DNA of 64,000 bases from Nymphaea colorata (GCF_008831285.2 NC_045142.1:5711501-5775500); one strand, 5' to 3'. Positions 1-10,967 are shown, counted from the stretch's first letter. Program-made: numbers and translations. The notes: a model not told the origin generated them from the sequence alone.

Positions 1-60
1 CAATAGAAATAATATTTTATAGATAATATTCACATAGTTTTTAAATGTATAATCCAAATC

Positions 61-421
61 TAAGATGTCAACCGATCATATTCAAATCCGATATACTCTT
101 AATATCTACTTTTTCAGATTTTTACAATTCAAATTCAAATTCAAATATGAATGAAATTTTTTTTATCCAAAACCGAATTCAAAATCCAATATTAGAATCC
201 AAATCTAATTTTTATATCTATATCCGAATCCGAAATCCAGCCGATTTTGAAAAGGTAAGGGCATTGGATATATGATATTCATTTAAAACTAAATCTGATC
301 CAAATCTAAATCCGCATCAATTCAATTTCTTAATCAAATACTATTTTCTTTTTCATATCTGATTTTCTGGAAACAGTTTGATCATATATCTGATCTAAAT
401 TAAATATATTTAACATCTTTA
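61..421. mobile_element. Degenerate hAT-type MITE (TAGGGATGTCAA family)
   Basis: The segment starts with TAAGATGTCAA and ends with TTAACATCTTTA, an imperfect terminal inverted repeat. The interior is made of degenerate 'aatccaaatc' words and has no credible coding capacity. The flanking octamers TCCAAATC (53-60) and TCCAGACC (422-429) agree at 6 of 8 positions, which fits an old 8-bp target duplication typical of hAT elements. It resembles the better-preserved copy at 32442-32791. The assignment to hAT is inference from terminal motif and duplication length. Confidence 0.5.
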
Positions 422-1171
422 TCCAGACCTCCACTTTTTTGCCATTCAAACAAAAATTTTTGTCATGTAAGTTTTAAAAACTTGCCGAATTTTCATGCGT
501 CATACAATGCAACCTTTTGTTTAACATATTATAAAACTGCTTTTAATTTTAATTGGAACACCTTCGTTTGCTGCCACTTGGCAATGTCAAATGATGCGGC
601 TAAGACTTTAGGCTGGCCTTTGATAGCTTCAAGTGTCAAATATAATATTATATATTAAACCGATAACTCAAATAACCTTGTATCTTATACTCATCGCAGT
701 TAAATAAAGCTTATTTTCATTTGGATGTACAATTATTTCATGTTTAGAAGTCCAGTTGTATCTGTCCATCAAATTGGCATTTTCTACTCCCAATTACATT
801 AACTCCATGATGAAATGTTAGAAAAAATAAAAAAAATAATAGTTTTTAGCTGTTTCTCTTACTATCTCATTAACATTTCAAAGAATACCTCTCATTCTAT
901 ATGATATACACAGTTTTTCATTGTAAAAGATCCTTGGGAAACTGAGATCCATATGAGTCTGTTTGTTTCACAGTGAATATGAGATCCGTGGAGATTCTAG
1001 ATCTCAGATCCATGAATAAAAATCCTTAGGTTTTTTACTAGAGAATGGAGGTTCTTCTAGAGAATGGAGGTTCTTATCATCATTCATCAATAAAGCCAAA
1101 CTAGGAAGGGAGAATAGCCTTATGATTTCACTAGAAAAAGCTTAGTAGGGGTAGGGATATCTGCTGCAAGC
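422..1171. other. AT-rich intergenic stretch, no gene seen
   Basis: No open frame here looks like a protein. The only notable pattern is a GATCC(G/A)TGGA-rich patch near 940-1020, which resembles the sequence around 50690-50770 in an intron of the AAE14 gene and is probably a short repeat shared between the two places. Confidence 0.55.
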
Positions 1172-1339
1172 ATGGGCGGAAGGAAGGGGGGCCCGCCTAG
1201 GCCATGATACTATCAAGCTAATGATTTTTTTTTTATATTGAAAAAAATAATATTTTTTAATTGCATAATGTATTTTATGTATTAGAATTCAGTTTGGCCT
1301 TACCCGAATCCAGAGATCAGACTGTCGGCACGCTCCTAA
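1172..1339 (-). repeat. Dispersed repeat family A copy, interrupted by the 1340-3333 element
   Basis: This matches other copies in the window (4312-4412, 33131-33297 in the opposite orientation). The shared order is a 'cctaggccatga' block, an AT-rich middle, a TTTGGAT/GAATTCAATTTG block, then 'ACTGTCGGC...CGCTCCTAA'. The intact copies continue directly past this TAA. Here the family sequence stops at the TAA that forms the left target duplication of the Harbinger-like element, so the element appears to have inserted into this repeat. Confidence 0.6.
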
Positions 1340-1715
1340 GGGTGCGTTTGATGCACAGGGAAGAATTTAACGTGGTAAATTTTTCTGAAAAATTTTTCTG
1401 AAAAAAAAAACAGGATGAAATTTAACCCTCTTTCTATTTGAGGTCATGTTTGATGCACTGAAAGAATTTAACATGTTAATTTTAACCTTGTTTGATGCAC
1501 AAAAAAGAATTTAACCTGGTAAATTTAACCTTGTTTGATGCACAGGGTAAAAAAATTAAAAGACTTTTTTTAGAACTGCAAATAAAAAAAACCCAACCGT
1601 AACTGTAAAACACATATCACATTGCAAAAAATCATAAACCATGCAATAAAAGCCATGCATTTTAGAATGAACTTGTTTCAAGGGCTTGCTCATCTATATC
1701 AGCCACAGAGAGCAT

Positions 1716-1839
1716 CACAGAGAGCATTTTAGAACAGTACATCACGATAAAACCAATAACAAGGATCGCAGCTATATCAGACACAGAGAGCATTTTAGAA
1801 CGGTACATCACGATAAAACCAATAACAAGGATCGCAGCT
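1716..1839. repeat. Tandem duplication, 58-bp units, 66-bp period
   Basis: The block beginning CACAGAGAGCATTTTAGAAC occurs at 1716-1773 and again at 1782-1839 with essentially one base changed. It lies inside the Harbinger-like element, next to the captured gene fragment. Confidence 0.8.
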
Positions 1840-1964
1840 TGGAAATCTTACATATTTCATCAATATGGAACAACTCAATCCATAAGTACGTCACTCCCAT
1901 TGATTCAATAGTACAATAACAATTGGAGTGGAATGTACAGAAACCAAATGACAACAAAATAAAA

Positions 1965-2950
1965 TCTTCCACTAGTAGAAGTGGTGAAGACTCCAATTCC
2001 TCTTTTAATTTCGTTCTTTGTAGAAAACCCATGTCTGATAATCCGGCATACACTACATTTTTCAGATATGCAAAGGTTGGACAAGCCGTTCATGCCTAAC
2101 GAGCATGTGACAGTGGTGCCATAAAATCTCAACAATTCATTGCCATCAGCAAGGCAACGTGGATGTTTCTTTGGCAACTTGATGGCTTTTATCTTCACCA
2201 TTTCTCTGTATTCTTCGAATCGAGCAAGTGTCTTTTGCATGTTATGAACTTTTAAAACCCTTTCTATTCTACCACAGTGGCTCTCCGACTTCAACCAGCT
2301 TGTCCTGCAGATAATCTCCACAATCTTTCTAGATGAATCACCTTCAACCAGCTCAGTAACTGCAAAAAAGATGACATCAGATATCACTAATCCCAGAAGA
2401 AACATCTCTTCAAACGAAGTTCGTCTAACAAAAGGTTGTCCTGTAAAGAAGGCTATGAATACGGCAGTCTGAAGAAACTTTGTTATCAGATGAATGCAGA
2501 CCATTAATAATCGCATTCGAACGAGCCATAACCTCCATGACAGAAAAGAGGTCTAATGACTCCAAATCTTGAAGTAGGTGAGATGAACATAAATGCATGT
2601 ATCGTCATTCATTGTTTTCCAACACATCATTAAGCTTTTAATACAAGTTAAAGGTAGTGCCCAATTTTCACAGGGTGTCTATGCTCAGCCACAGACACCC
2701 TCATGAATCAGAACAGAGAGCAAAAGGGAAAAAAAAACCTTCATCCACTGTATTAGAAGACGCGATCTAGAGCCTCCCACTTTCCAAACTGTTCTCCGCA
2801 TTTGTGGCAAGTCACATTGAGCTTCAGAACTGCGTGAGAACCTTCGGCTGGACACCGGAAGACCGCTCCCGCTAAAGATAGCAGCAGAGAGAGCAGAACC
2901 ACCGTGCTTGGACTGATCTTCTTGGAGGCGTTGCAGCGACGGTGATTACG
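1965..2950 (-). pseudogene. Captured fragment of a plant C2H2 zinc-finger / PARP-like-domain gene
   Basis: Read on the minus strand, an exon-like stretch ends near 2735 and encodes the first half of a zinc finger (CHKCGEQFGKWEAL, codons at about 2768-2809). It is followed by an intron-like segment and an acceptor (AG at 2361-2360). The next exon, from 2359 down to about 1965, encodes TELVEGDSSRKIVEIICRTS, then a KVHNMQKTLARFEEYREM block, a KLPKKHPRCLADGNELLRF block, and finally GVFTTSTSGR. This is the conserved core of a plant C2H2 zinc-finger family represented by Arabidopsis At1g75710. The finger is broken: after the cysteine pair the frame runs into a stop before the histidine pair. The rest of the family's C-terminal half after TSTSGR is absent. 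The downstream exon has no stop, so it is either recently captured or under some constraint. It lies wholly inside the element at 1340-3333. A low-level transcript is possible, but a working protein is unlikely. Confidence 0.7.
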
Positions 2951-3336
2951 GCACTGATTTGGGAGAAGACGAGGGCATCAGAGAGCAAGAGAGAAAGGGG
3001 GAAAGATCACCGACAGAGGAGCGGAACGGCGGCGGAGCGGCGACGGTGGGAGCGGCCAAAGACAATGAGCAAGGAGGAGCTGCCGGCTATCGCTGCGGGC
3101 AGAGGAAATGAGGGGGAAAGTCGAGCGGGGGAGGGGAAGAGTCTCGAGCGCGGGGAGATCCATCGAGCGCGGGGATTCATCGAGCGGGTGGAATTCCACC
3201 CGCTCGTGTTACGTGTTAAACGGGGGTGAATTTCACCTCGTTTGACACATGTTTAGGTCGGGCGGGTGAAATTTCACTCGCCCGTACGGTTTTTTCTGAA
3301 AAATCGGAATTTATTTAGGAATCAAACGCCCTCTAA

Positions 3337-4311
3337 AAAAACTACAAGTAGTGAAAATCTATTGACAAAATATCTGCTTGGGAATAGCACCTGTTAACTA
3401 TAGATAAACTACTTTTACTTTTACTAGTCGTGTGTGGTGCAAGTCTTCAGTTGGTATATTTTTGCGACTGACAAGTACATATGCAAGTACATATGCAATA
3501 GATAGTGGTACATGATCGTATACTTTCTCTACTTTGAATAATTTTGCAAATGTCTAAGCTTTTTTGGTCACTCCTTTCATACTTTATGTTGTTTCAGCAA
3601 AACATGTTTACATTTAATAATGATTTCATTTATCAGGTGCCCCTACCATATAATGAACACAATGTCAAGATTAGTTAAAGTGCATAGAGGAACAGAAAAA
3701 TTACCATATAATCAGCACGATGTGAAAATTACTTAAAAGTGCATAAAAGAACACAAAAAGCAATACTTGGATGTTAACTGAAGTAAAAGATGCTCATATT
3801 TAATATGTTAAGATAAATATGTTGTTGCCATATGTAAATTGGTTGTAAATTATAGCTGAAATATGTGACCCATTTTTTTCTAGATTGGTTTTTATTTTTA
3901 ATTTCAAGACCCAAATTGATGTTGCAATAAAGCTTGGAGTTCCTATTGCTTTTTTTTTTTTTGGTTTCTTTCTGTTGACCCTTTTTCCTTTTAAATAAAT
4001 ACTTAGTGTTTACCTTCTTGACCTTTTGATATCTTGGTTTTGTACATAGTTCTTAACAAATATAATAAGGACGTCATGTGTTCGTTCATGATTTATTTAT
4101 TTGAATCCTACATGAGGTTTGAACCCATATGTAATGGTGGTTGAGTGGATTGTGTTCATTTATGGGCTTTACTGCAACCCTTTTATCTGGAGGACTGATA
4201 ATTATATTTTTCTCACTTCAGTAGAGTGGCCACGCTACTGAATGGAAGCTTAACTTGGTTTGAGAATTTTTTTGTACGTCAAATAATTTTCATTAAAAAA
4301 TATATATATAT
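3337..4311. other. AT-rich intergenic stretch, no gene seen
   Basis: Nothing beyond poly-T runs and short AT repeats is visible. No codon pattern or RNA gene was recognised. Confidence 0.55.
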
Positions 4312-4412
4312 TTTAATTATACTTTGTATTTTTTGGATTTGAATTCAATTTGACCCTACCCAGATCCAAAGGTTGAACTGTCGACCCGCCCCTAAAGAAA
4401 ATCCTGTACCTC
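4312..4412 (-). repeat. Dispersed repeat family A copy
   Basis: It carries the family A signature: a TTTTTTGGATTTGAATTCAA block, CCCAGATCCAAAGGTTG, then ACTGTCGACCCGCCCCTAAA. It shows the uninterrupted version of the site into which the Harbinger-like element inserted at 1337-1339. A second partial copy (GGTCATGGCCCCACCCTAAC and following AT-rich sequence) lies at about 4561-4678. Confidence 0.55.
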
Positions 4413-4678
4413 ATCCCGTGGATTTCCTTATATTCCCGAAAAAATCTTCTCTTCCGATGGATTCCCGCCGAATGTTGCTGTTCCAGTCGATCCCTTGGTG
4501 CTTGTTTTCTGGTGGGATTTGATTTTCCGACAACCTACCTTTGATCCCCTTTCGCATGGTCGGAGCAGCGCCTAGGTCATGGCCCCACCCTAACTAACTT
4601 AAAAAAAAGTTTACATTGGAAAAATAAAAAATTGTTAGTTGTGCAATGTATTTTTTTTATTTGAATTCAAATTAAAAT

Positions 4679-6589
4679 AGAGCTTGCATGTTAGATATGG
4701 GATGTCTCCGCAGAGACATTTGCATGCTGGATATAAAGTTTCTATTCTAAATATGAAGAAACTATTTACTACTGCTGCCTTCTTTACAAGCTACATATGA
4801 GCTACTGACTTCATGCTATGCGAGAAATGGAGTTACTTTTCATGAGTATAGATAGCACTGATTCCTTGCTTTCAGACAACCATGTGCATGTATTATACTC
4901 ATGTCGTAAATTTCAACTATTTGGTCTAGAAAAAGCATTAGACCCAATAATGTCAAAGAAACAATTACAAGAATGAGGATTCAGTTTCATGTTATATATT
5001 CGATAAAGTAAGAAAAGAAGAGAACACCACCAATTTAGAATATCAGCAAAAGAATAAATTTAAATAGTTAAACTGAGCTGTTTTGGACAAATATAAGCCT
5101 TTGTAAGATTGTAACTAAATCTGTAGTTATTGCAAGTGTTGTTACATGTAGTTTATCTTCTTTCAATTTGTAAGGGAAATTTACAACCGTTTCGAAGGAA
5201 TGGTCCTCAATAAAAGGAGCTGTTACATTACTAAATATTTGATACTAGAGTGACCGACCTTTTAGAGGTTGCATGATCACCTAAGATTTAAAATCTATGA
5301 ATTTTTTATACTGGGGCATGCCTTTGCAGATATGGCATAAGATTATGGTAAAATCCATTATCCATATATAATTCGTCGATCTTAAGTCATACTCGAGTGC
5401 CATGCTTGAAATTGTGGTTTTATATGTGCTTTTGCATCAAGAAAATCACAGATTTAAGATCAGATATATGGGATAGGATTTGATCTTAAATCTACTCGAA
5501 ATTTTAAGTCGGAGACAATCAAACGCCCCGTAGGTTGTGAAATTTTAAGTTTTTATTTATTTATTTCAAACCGGCATATTATATCCTTTTTGGTAACAGA
5601 AAGCGGTCATCTTGAGGTGATTTAAAAAAAAAAAGCACTTAAACAAGACGGAACAAAGGAAGAAAAATTTTGCACAAAAATTGCAGTGTCGATACGGATA
5701 TGAGCACAAATTTAATTTACTAAGGTTCGAGTTGAATATTGATTTTTTCCCTGATTGGTGCCATTATTATGACTGGTTCTCACAGGCACGAAAAAGTGAG
5801 CGAGCATAGCGTGAAAATTTGGGTAATAAATACTGATCAGTTCTTTTTAAGGCTTATTTCTCTTTTCCTGTTTAATTTTACTTATAATTTTAGGAAACAA
5901 ATTTTCTAGTAACGGTCACGTCTTCTTCGAAGTAAGCTTTCGTTGTAGAAAACTAAATACATTTTCTCAATATTGTGTTCTCAAATTACACTTTTATGCT
6001 TTTCCACTTTTATCAAATCCACATGCCATTTGAAAAGGAAAAATACATAGTTTAAAACATTGCAAGAAACTATAACTAAAAAATACATAGTTTAAAATAC
6101 TGCAAGAAATTATTACTACTGTTTTCTGCTTCTCAAATTAACGGAAATCTTTTTTTTTTTTTTTTAATACAAGGGAAATATACATGATTTGCATGTTGTT
6201 TTTAGCTTGTAGTGTGAAATGTAGGTAAAAAAACGGGGCCATTAGGAAATCAATTAGTTTGAAAATTAATTTTCCATAGGAACATTAACACCATTCAAAC
6301 ATATATATATAAACGTTGTCACATTTTTTCTCAAATTTCTGAAATCATGGGAAAGAAATATAGAAGGAGATGGGCTAACTTCTTATTTCAATTAAAAAAT
6401 AATTTAAAATATTTTGAATTGATTTGAAAATAAAAATGGAGGGAATCAGCCCATACATTCTGATCCAAGCAACAAGGATTACTAGAATATGCTCTGATGA
6501 CCTGAATCTCGATACTTAATTCGGACCTGCTGCTATCTGGCCACACCACTTTAAATCAGCCGGATATGAAGAAAAAAAGAAAACGTTTG
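4679..6589. other. Intergenic, AT-rich, with one Harbinger-like terminus
   Basis: No gene is seen. At 5517-5529 the sequence AATCAAACGCCCC matches the right terminus of the element at 1340-3333, suggesting another Harbinger-family end, but no convincing left partner was found. Just inside it, GATTTAAGATCA (5451-5462) and TGATCTTAAATC (5481-5492) form a perfect 12-bp inverted repeat. Confidence 0.5.
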
Positions 6590-6782
6590 ATCGGGTTAGG
6601 CCCAGACTTGATTTTTGGATGTTGGGCCGGGTCGAGTTAGGCCCGACTCTTATCGGGGTCGAGCCGGGCCCGAGCTTGGATGTCAAGTATCGGGCCTAGC
6701 CCAGACTCCATTTTCGGATGTCGGGCCGGCTCGAGCCCGACTGTTAATCGGGCCGGGGCAGGTCAGCCCCATACCCAGGCCT
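6590..6782. repeat. GGGCCGG/GGCCCGA low-complexity repeat
   Basis: It is a degenerate array of words such as TCGGGCC, GGCCCGA and TCGAGCC embedded in AT-rich DNA. Similar patches occur at about 22285-22360, 55484-55625, 61905-62130 and 63360-63460. The frames that cross it are repeat-derived and not genes. Confidence 0.6.
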
Positions 6783-6834
6783 ACTGCTACCCTATGGGTC
6801 CTGAATTTTAATTAAAAAATGGACTCATAATTTC

Positions 6835-6898
6835 AGGATTAAAATTCTTTGTTTGATAATGCAATTGTCATTTCATCAAACATGGGAATTTTAATTCT
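6835..6898. repeat. Hairpin-forming inverted repeat (MITE-like)
   Basis: AGGATTAAAATTC...GTTTGATAA on the left pairs with the reverse complement of TTCATCAAAC...GAATTTTAATTCT on the right, giving arms of about 25 bases around a short loop. The AAATTC and TTTGAT words are common in Tourist-like MITEs. A transcript would fold into a long hairpin. Confidence 0.55.
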
Positions 6899-7367
6899 AG
6901 AATATGCGCCCTAAAAACTTACCAGTTCTTTTTATTGGACAAACAAAAAGTATTTAGTAATCCGTATTAAGCAGCTTATCTACATTTGTAATTTGTTGAA
7001 CATAAAAATACATTGGTGCAGGTGAGGTAACTGCTTGACTGCATGTATCTCTCGATTTCCATCAGCCATGCTAATGGAATATATGCTACGTGATAAACTT
7101 CACCATGGGCTGAAGGCAATACAATACGGCCTGTATGGGAGGGAGGCTATCAAACACGATGACTTCTTCCCCAAACTCAATATGCAAAAGCTTTGGCATG
7201 ACTTTTCCAAGATTTTCGTCTCGACCTTAGAATGCATCAATCATGCTCTTACTGCGACAAACAGCTAAGAAATTCCATGCCGAAGAGACATTGGGCAAGT
7301 TCAAATCTTAACCAGCGTTTGGATGAGATGGTGTTTTGTAAAGACCAATTTTTGAAAAAAAAAAGAT

Positions 7368-7420
<53 letters not shown>

Positions 7421-8637
7421 CCGATAAAATGAGAATTTATACGAAAATTTAGGGACAAGAAGTTTCCTAAACAATAGCCGCAAAACATAATCAAGAGAGA
7501 GAGAGAAAGAGAGAGAGAGAGAACCGATAAAATTGAAATGTATATCAAAATTTGGAGACAAGATGTCTCCTAGATACAAAAACAAAAGTTGGGGACAAGA
7601 AGTCCCCTAGGTACAGTAACAAGCCACAGAGAAAGAGAAAAAAATAGAGAAAGAGAGAGAGTATCAATGAAGCAGTCTATCTGGGTTCTTGGCTCAAGCT
7701 ACATTAAAAATTGTATCATTCAAAGAATCTGGTATAGTCTGTGAGCCTGATGGGTAAAAGCAGGGAGGAATTAAGAGGTACTACTTATAAAATTTATTTT
7801 TTAAGGGGCATAAATATGTAAATAAGAAGAATTACTCTGAAGCATCAATATGAAAGTAAAAGGAAGCATGTTTTTACCCACAGACTCCTCCGTGAGAAAG
7901 TCAGCCACTGATTGAATCTTCGTCCCAGGTGCAATTTTCTCAAGTCACCAGAAAAAGAGAGGGTATGATCCATCTTGGTTCTTGGCTCACTCGATGATTT
8001 AAATGCTCCCTTCTTTTTAGGAAAAGAAAAAGGAGCAAAATTTTGCATTTTCACGGCTCCATGATTCAATGCAGTTTCCAATCAAAAGCTCAATCTCTTG
8101 TAGAATGGCAAAGTTGGGACTTGTCCTCACAGTTATCAACTCAAAACCTCTCACACTTCGTATCTCAACTCCCACCACCTACTGTTCATGTTGAACATAT
8201 CCAGCACGGTGTGATCTCTGGTTTAATACTTGCTTCAATAGTTCCCAATTTTTATAAGATTCTGCTCAAAGAGACTAATCGACGGCTATATTTCTAAAAA
8301 ATTTTAGCAAGTTGGTTACATGGGTAGGGCAGAAAATAAAAAAAGGCATAAGAAACTTACTCTACGAATTCATTGTTTCAACAGAAAGTATGCAATTAAG
8401 TGCAGCCGATTCTGTTATACTATTGAATAAAAGATCTAAACTCATGATTAGATTTAGCTGGAGCTGATCTTCTTTCTGCAGCACTTCATGTTTCACTATC
8501 ACAAAGCAGAAAGCGAGAGAGAGAGAGAGTACATATCTCACAAATGCAAAGCAACTAATTAATAAGTACATTACGGGGCACGAGGATGCCAGCTAAGAAT
8601 GAAACTTCATTACAGAATCGAGAAGACAATCTCAATT
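6899..8637. other. Intergenic with microsatellites, no gene seen
   Basis: It contains a compound microsatellite, (TA)n at about 7368-7386 running into (GA)n to 7415, further GA-rich tracts at 7496-7521 and 7632-7662, and a partial family B repeat around 7770-7815 ('ttaaggggcataaatatgtaaa'). The frames at 7035-7268 and 8043-8297 match nothing I recognise. Confidence 0.5.
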
Positions 8638-9141
8638 TCAACAATCAACAGTTGGCATTCCGAGCTGCAGAGAAGGCCCACCCTGTGTCTTCTTCAAGCA
8701 CTTGGAAGCAGCACCAAACAATCGATACCAGGCCTGAAAAAAGACACTACCCACATCAGATTCCACTATAGTTCGTGTAATGGAAGAATCATAAGATTCA
8801 AAGAAGAGTCCTCTTCTACTTACTTTCTTTGGCGTTGCTCCATTTGCCAGATTGAAGCACAGAGCCTTCCCCTTCTTCTTCTTCTTTCTCTTCACGGATT
8901 TCATCGGCTTCGCAAAGAGGGGACTCCGCCCAATTGAGCATCTCCTTCTCTTCCTGAGAGACTCCAAATGGTCGCCGGAGGAACTGACGGGAAAGGTGCC
9001 CCGCGGGAGCAACGGCGACCAGATTCCGCTCTGTTGGTAGTCGAAATCGTAGGCGGTGGCGTCCGGGAACTTACCGGCGATCTGTCGAGACATTCTCTGG
9101 TCGAAGTACTCGATTGTTATGATCCTCTCGATCACCTTCAT
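8638..9141 (-). CDS. Unrecognised 167-residue basic protein
   Basis: A single uninterrupted frame from ATG at 9141 to TGA at 8640-8638. I cannot place it in a named family. Visible features are an N-terminal segment with MSRQIAGKFPD, then YDFDYQQSGIWSPLLPRG (around residues 31-49), which looks like a compact conserved motif. Two basic clusters follow, RKRRR (about 63-67) and KRKKKKKGK (about 84-92), that could act as nuclear localisation signals. The C-terminal part includes FFQAWYRLFGAASKCLKK. There is no signal peptide or membrane segment. The upstream sequence (9142-9200) is purine-rich on the minus strand and could be a 5' leader. It is GC-richer than its surroundings, as expected for coding sequence. 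It could be a real lineage-conserved small protein or a chance frame. Confidence 0.45.
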   Translation of the reverse strand: MKVIERIITIEYFDQRMSRQIAGKFPDATAYDFDYQQSGIWSPLLPRGTFPVSSSGDHLESLRKRRRCSIGRSPLFAKPMKSVKRKKKKKGKALCFNLANGATPKKVSRRGLFFESYDSSITRTIVESDVGSVFFQAWYRLFGAASKCLKKTQGGPSLQLGMPTVDC

Positions 9142-10261
9142 CTTCGCTTGCTCGGTTTAGGCTCCACACCATTCCCTCCTCCCTCCCCCTCTTTTTAGTC
9201 AACGAAGAAAGAAGCAGTAGAAATAAAAAACCATTTCTGGAGGGGGGAAAACGGAAAATATTCAAACGGTTACTTGGAGGACCGTTGGTGAAGTGGACAA
9301 AGGGAACGGCGGGGTAATTTTTTAAAATATCGGGGAATAGTGAGCTTGTAATTAATGTACACTGTCAATTTTTTCTTATTTTCCGAAAGCCGCGCAACTA
9401 CTCCAATTAATGAAGCGAATAAAATAACTTTCACAAATTAAATGCACAAGTTTGGACTTTGAAGTGATCGACCAGTTTACTGTACAGTTAATTAATGAGC
9501 AATTTTGCAAAATAAAAGTAAATGTTAAACCTTATTACTAGGAAAGGAAAAAAAAATAGGCCTTGGCTTAAACTCAAAAGAATGATACAATATAAGTGAA
9601 CCATTTTTCACAAATTGACATGAATTGACCAACTTTAAATTATAAGGAGAACTAATTATGACAAGATATTTTTTTTTTTGGTTATTTTCTTCCTTAAAAT
9701 CAAGACCAATGTCAACTAATATCCAAGAAGGAACAAAAACAAAAAGGAAGAAAGAAAACTATCACAATCGTAACCAAAACTTAATGACCAAGGTGAATGG
9801 CTAGCTTTGACAAATTCACAAGCATCACATGCATGCATCACAAATGTTTTTAGGAAATAAAGTAGCAAAAAGTTTACGAGAACGGTGGCCTAAATCACTC
9901 TGCCTCATCTTATTTGGATAACATTTATTACTAGACATGAAATCATATGTTGGATAGTCCAAACAGAGTAAGCCATTTTCTTCATGTCCTCTACAAATCA
10001 TCCAGTGATTTTGAAAGATCAGAAAAAGTTACAGAGTAGTTATCTTTTACAAATTTCTTAAGTGAATAGATAGGATTGGCAAACTGTCGAAAGTCTGGTC
10101 GTTAGTTTGATTCTCGTAAAAGTGCTACTTTTTGAACTGCAGATGGTAGATTCGATGGATATTCCACTTTCCAATCAAATCCTCAAGCAGCGGTGTACAA
10201 CATCCAGAACAAGGTGATGGGCCTTTGACATATTTGAGGTATATCCAACCATAATAGATAT
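9142..10261. other. AT-rich intergenic stretch, no gene seen
   Basis: Apart from a putative 5' leader of the minus-strand frame ending at 9141, only AT-rich sequence and poly-A/T runs are seen. No promoter element can be assigned with confidence. Confidence 0.5.
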
Positions 10262-10445
10262 GATTGGTAGACAGATCCAAGGTAGGGCCCACTTGGGCCC
10301 TTGCCCCAACCTCAATTTTTTTTTAAATTTATATAAAAGTTTACTTATTCTATATAAAAATTTTGAAAAATGATATTCGACCCTAGTCAAAATTTAGAAA
10401 CTTTAATTCGGCATCGCTCATGAAAATTTTTTGGCTCCGCCCTTG
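10262..10445. repeat. Family A-like repeat ending in GGCTCCGCC
   Basis: It begins with 'tagggcccacttgggcccttgcccc' sequence, continues with an AT-rich middle and 'tcgaccctagtcaaaattt', and ends with TTTTTTGGCTCCGCCCTTG. This is the reverse of the GGCGGAGCCA..TTTT heads seen at 22403 and 33131, so it is probably a relative of family A. Confidence 0.5.
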
Positions 10446-10967
10446 GATTGGTACATATTTAAAATAGGAAACCTCCAAGTTTGCACACGAATAAGGTTTT
10501 CTAATGAATAAAGAGCATTTATGTGACTTGCAAAACTTCAAAAAAAATTTAACTTGTTAAATCTTCTGTTACTGCAATCCGATTTAAATGCCGAATGTTT
10601 AACATCTTATGACTTATAAAGAGCATATACCTTATTATATTCTTATTCAAGAATCAGGTTTCAAATTTGGATGTTATCAAAATTTAGAAACTTTAATTCG
10701 CACCCCCCTCATGAAAAATTTATGTCTCCCCACTTGCATTGGTACATGTTTAAAATATGAAACCTCTAAGTTTGCACACGAATAAAGTTTTATAATGAAT
10801 AAAGAGCATTTATGTGACTTTCAAAACTTAAAAAAAAAAAAAAAACTTGTTGAATCTTCCATTACTGCAATTCTCTTTAAATGCCAAATAATTAACATCT
10901 TATGACTTATAAAGAGCGTATACCTTGTTATATTCTTACTCAAGAATCAGGGTACAAATTTGGATGC
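10388..10967. repeat. Direct tandem duplication of about 290 bp
   Basis: CAAAATTTAGAAACTTTAAT occurs at 10388 and again at 10678. The two following 290-bp stretches run parallel, with shared blocks such as AAGTTTGCACACGAATAA, AATGAATAAAGAGCATTTAT and CTTATGACTTATAAAGAGC. The copies differ at scattered bases and in an A-run length, so the duplication is not recent. Confidence 0.75.

Larger units (their letters stand above)
1340..3333. mobile_element. Non-autonomous PIF/Harbinger-like element carrying a gene fragment
   Basis: The left end GGGTGCGTTTGAT (1340-1352) and the right end ATCAAACGCCCTC (3321-3333) form an inverted repeat matching at 11 of 13 positions. Both ends are flanked by TAA (1337-1339 and 3334-3336), the 3-bp duplication expected of PIF/Harbinger elements. 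There is no transposase frame. The element holds a tandem duplication (1716-1839) and exon-intron sequence of a C2H2 zinc-finger gene (about 1965-2950, minus), so it is of the 'Pack' type that carries host gene pieces. Subterminal GC-rich sequence around 2950-3280 differs sharply from the AT-rich surroundings. Family assignment is inference from termini and duplication. Confidence 0.7.
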
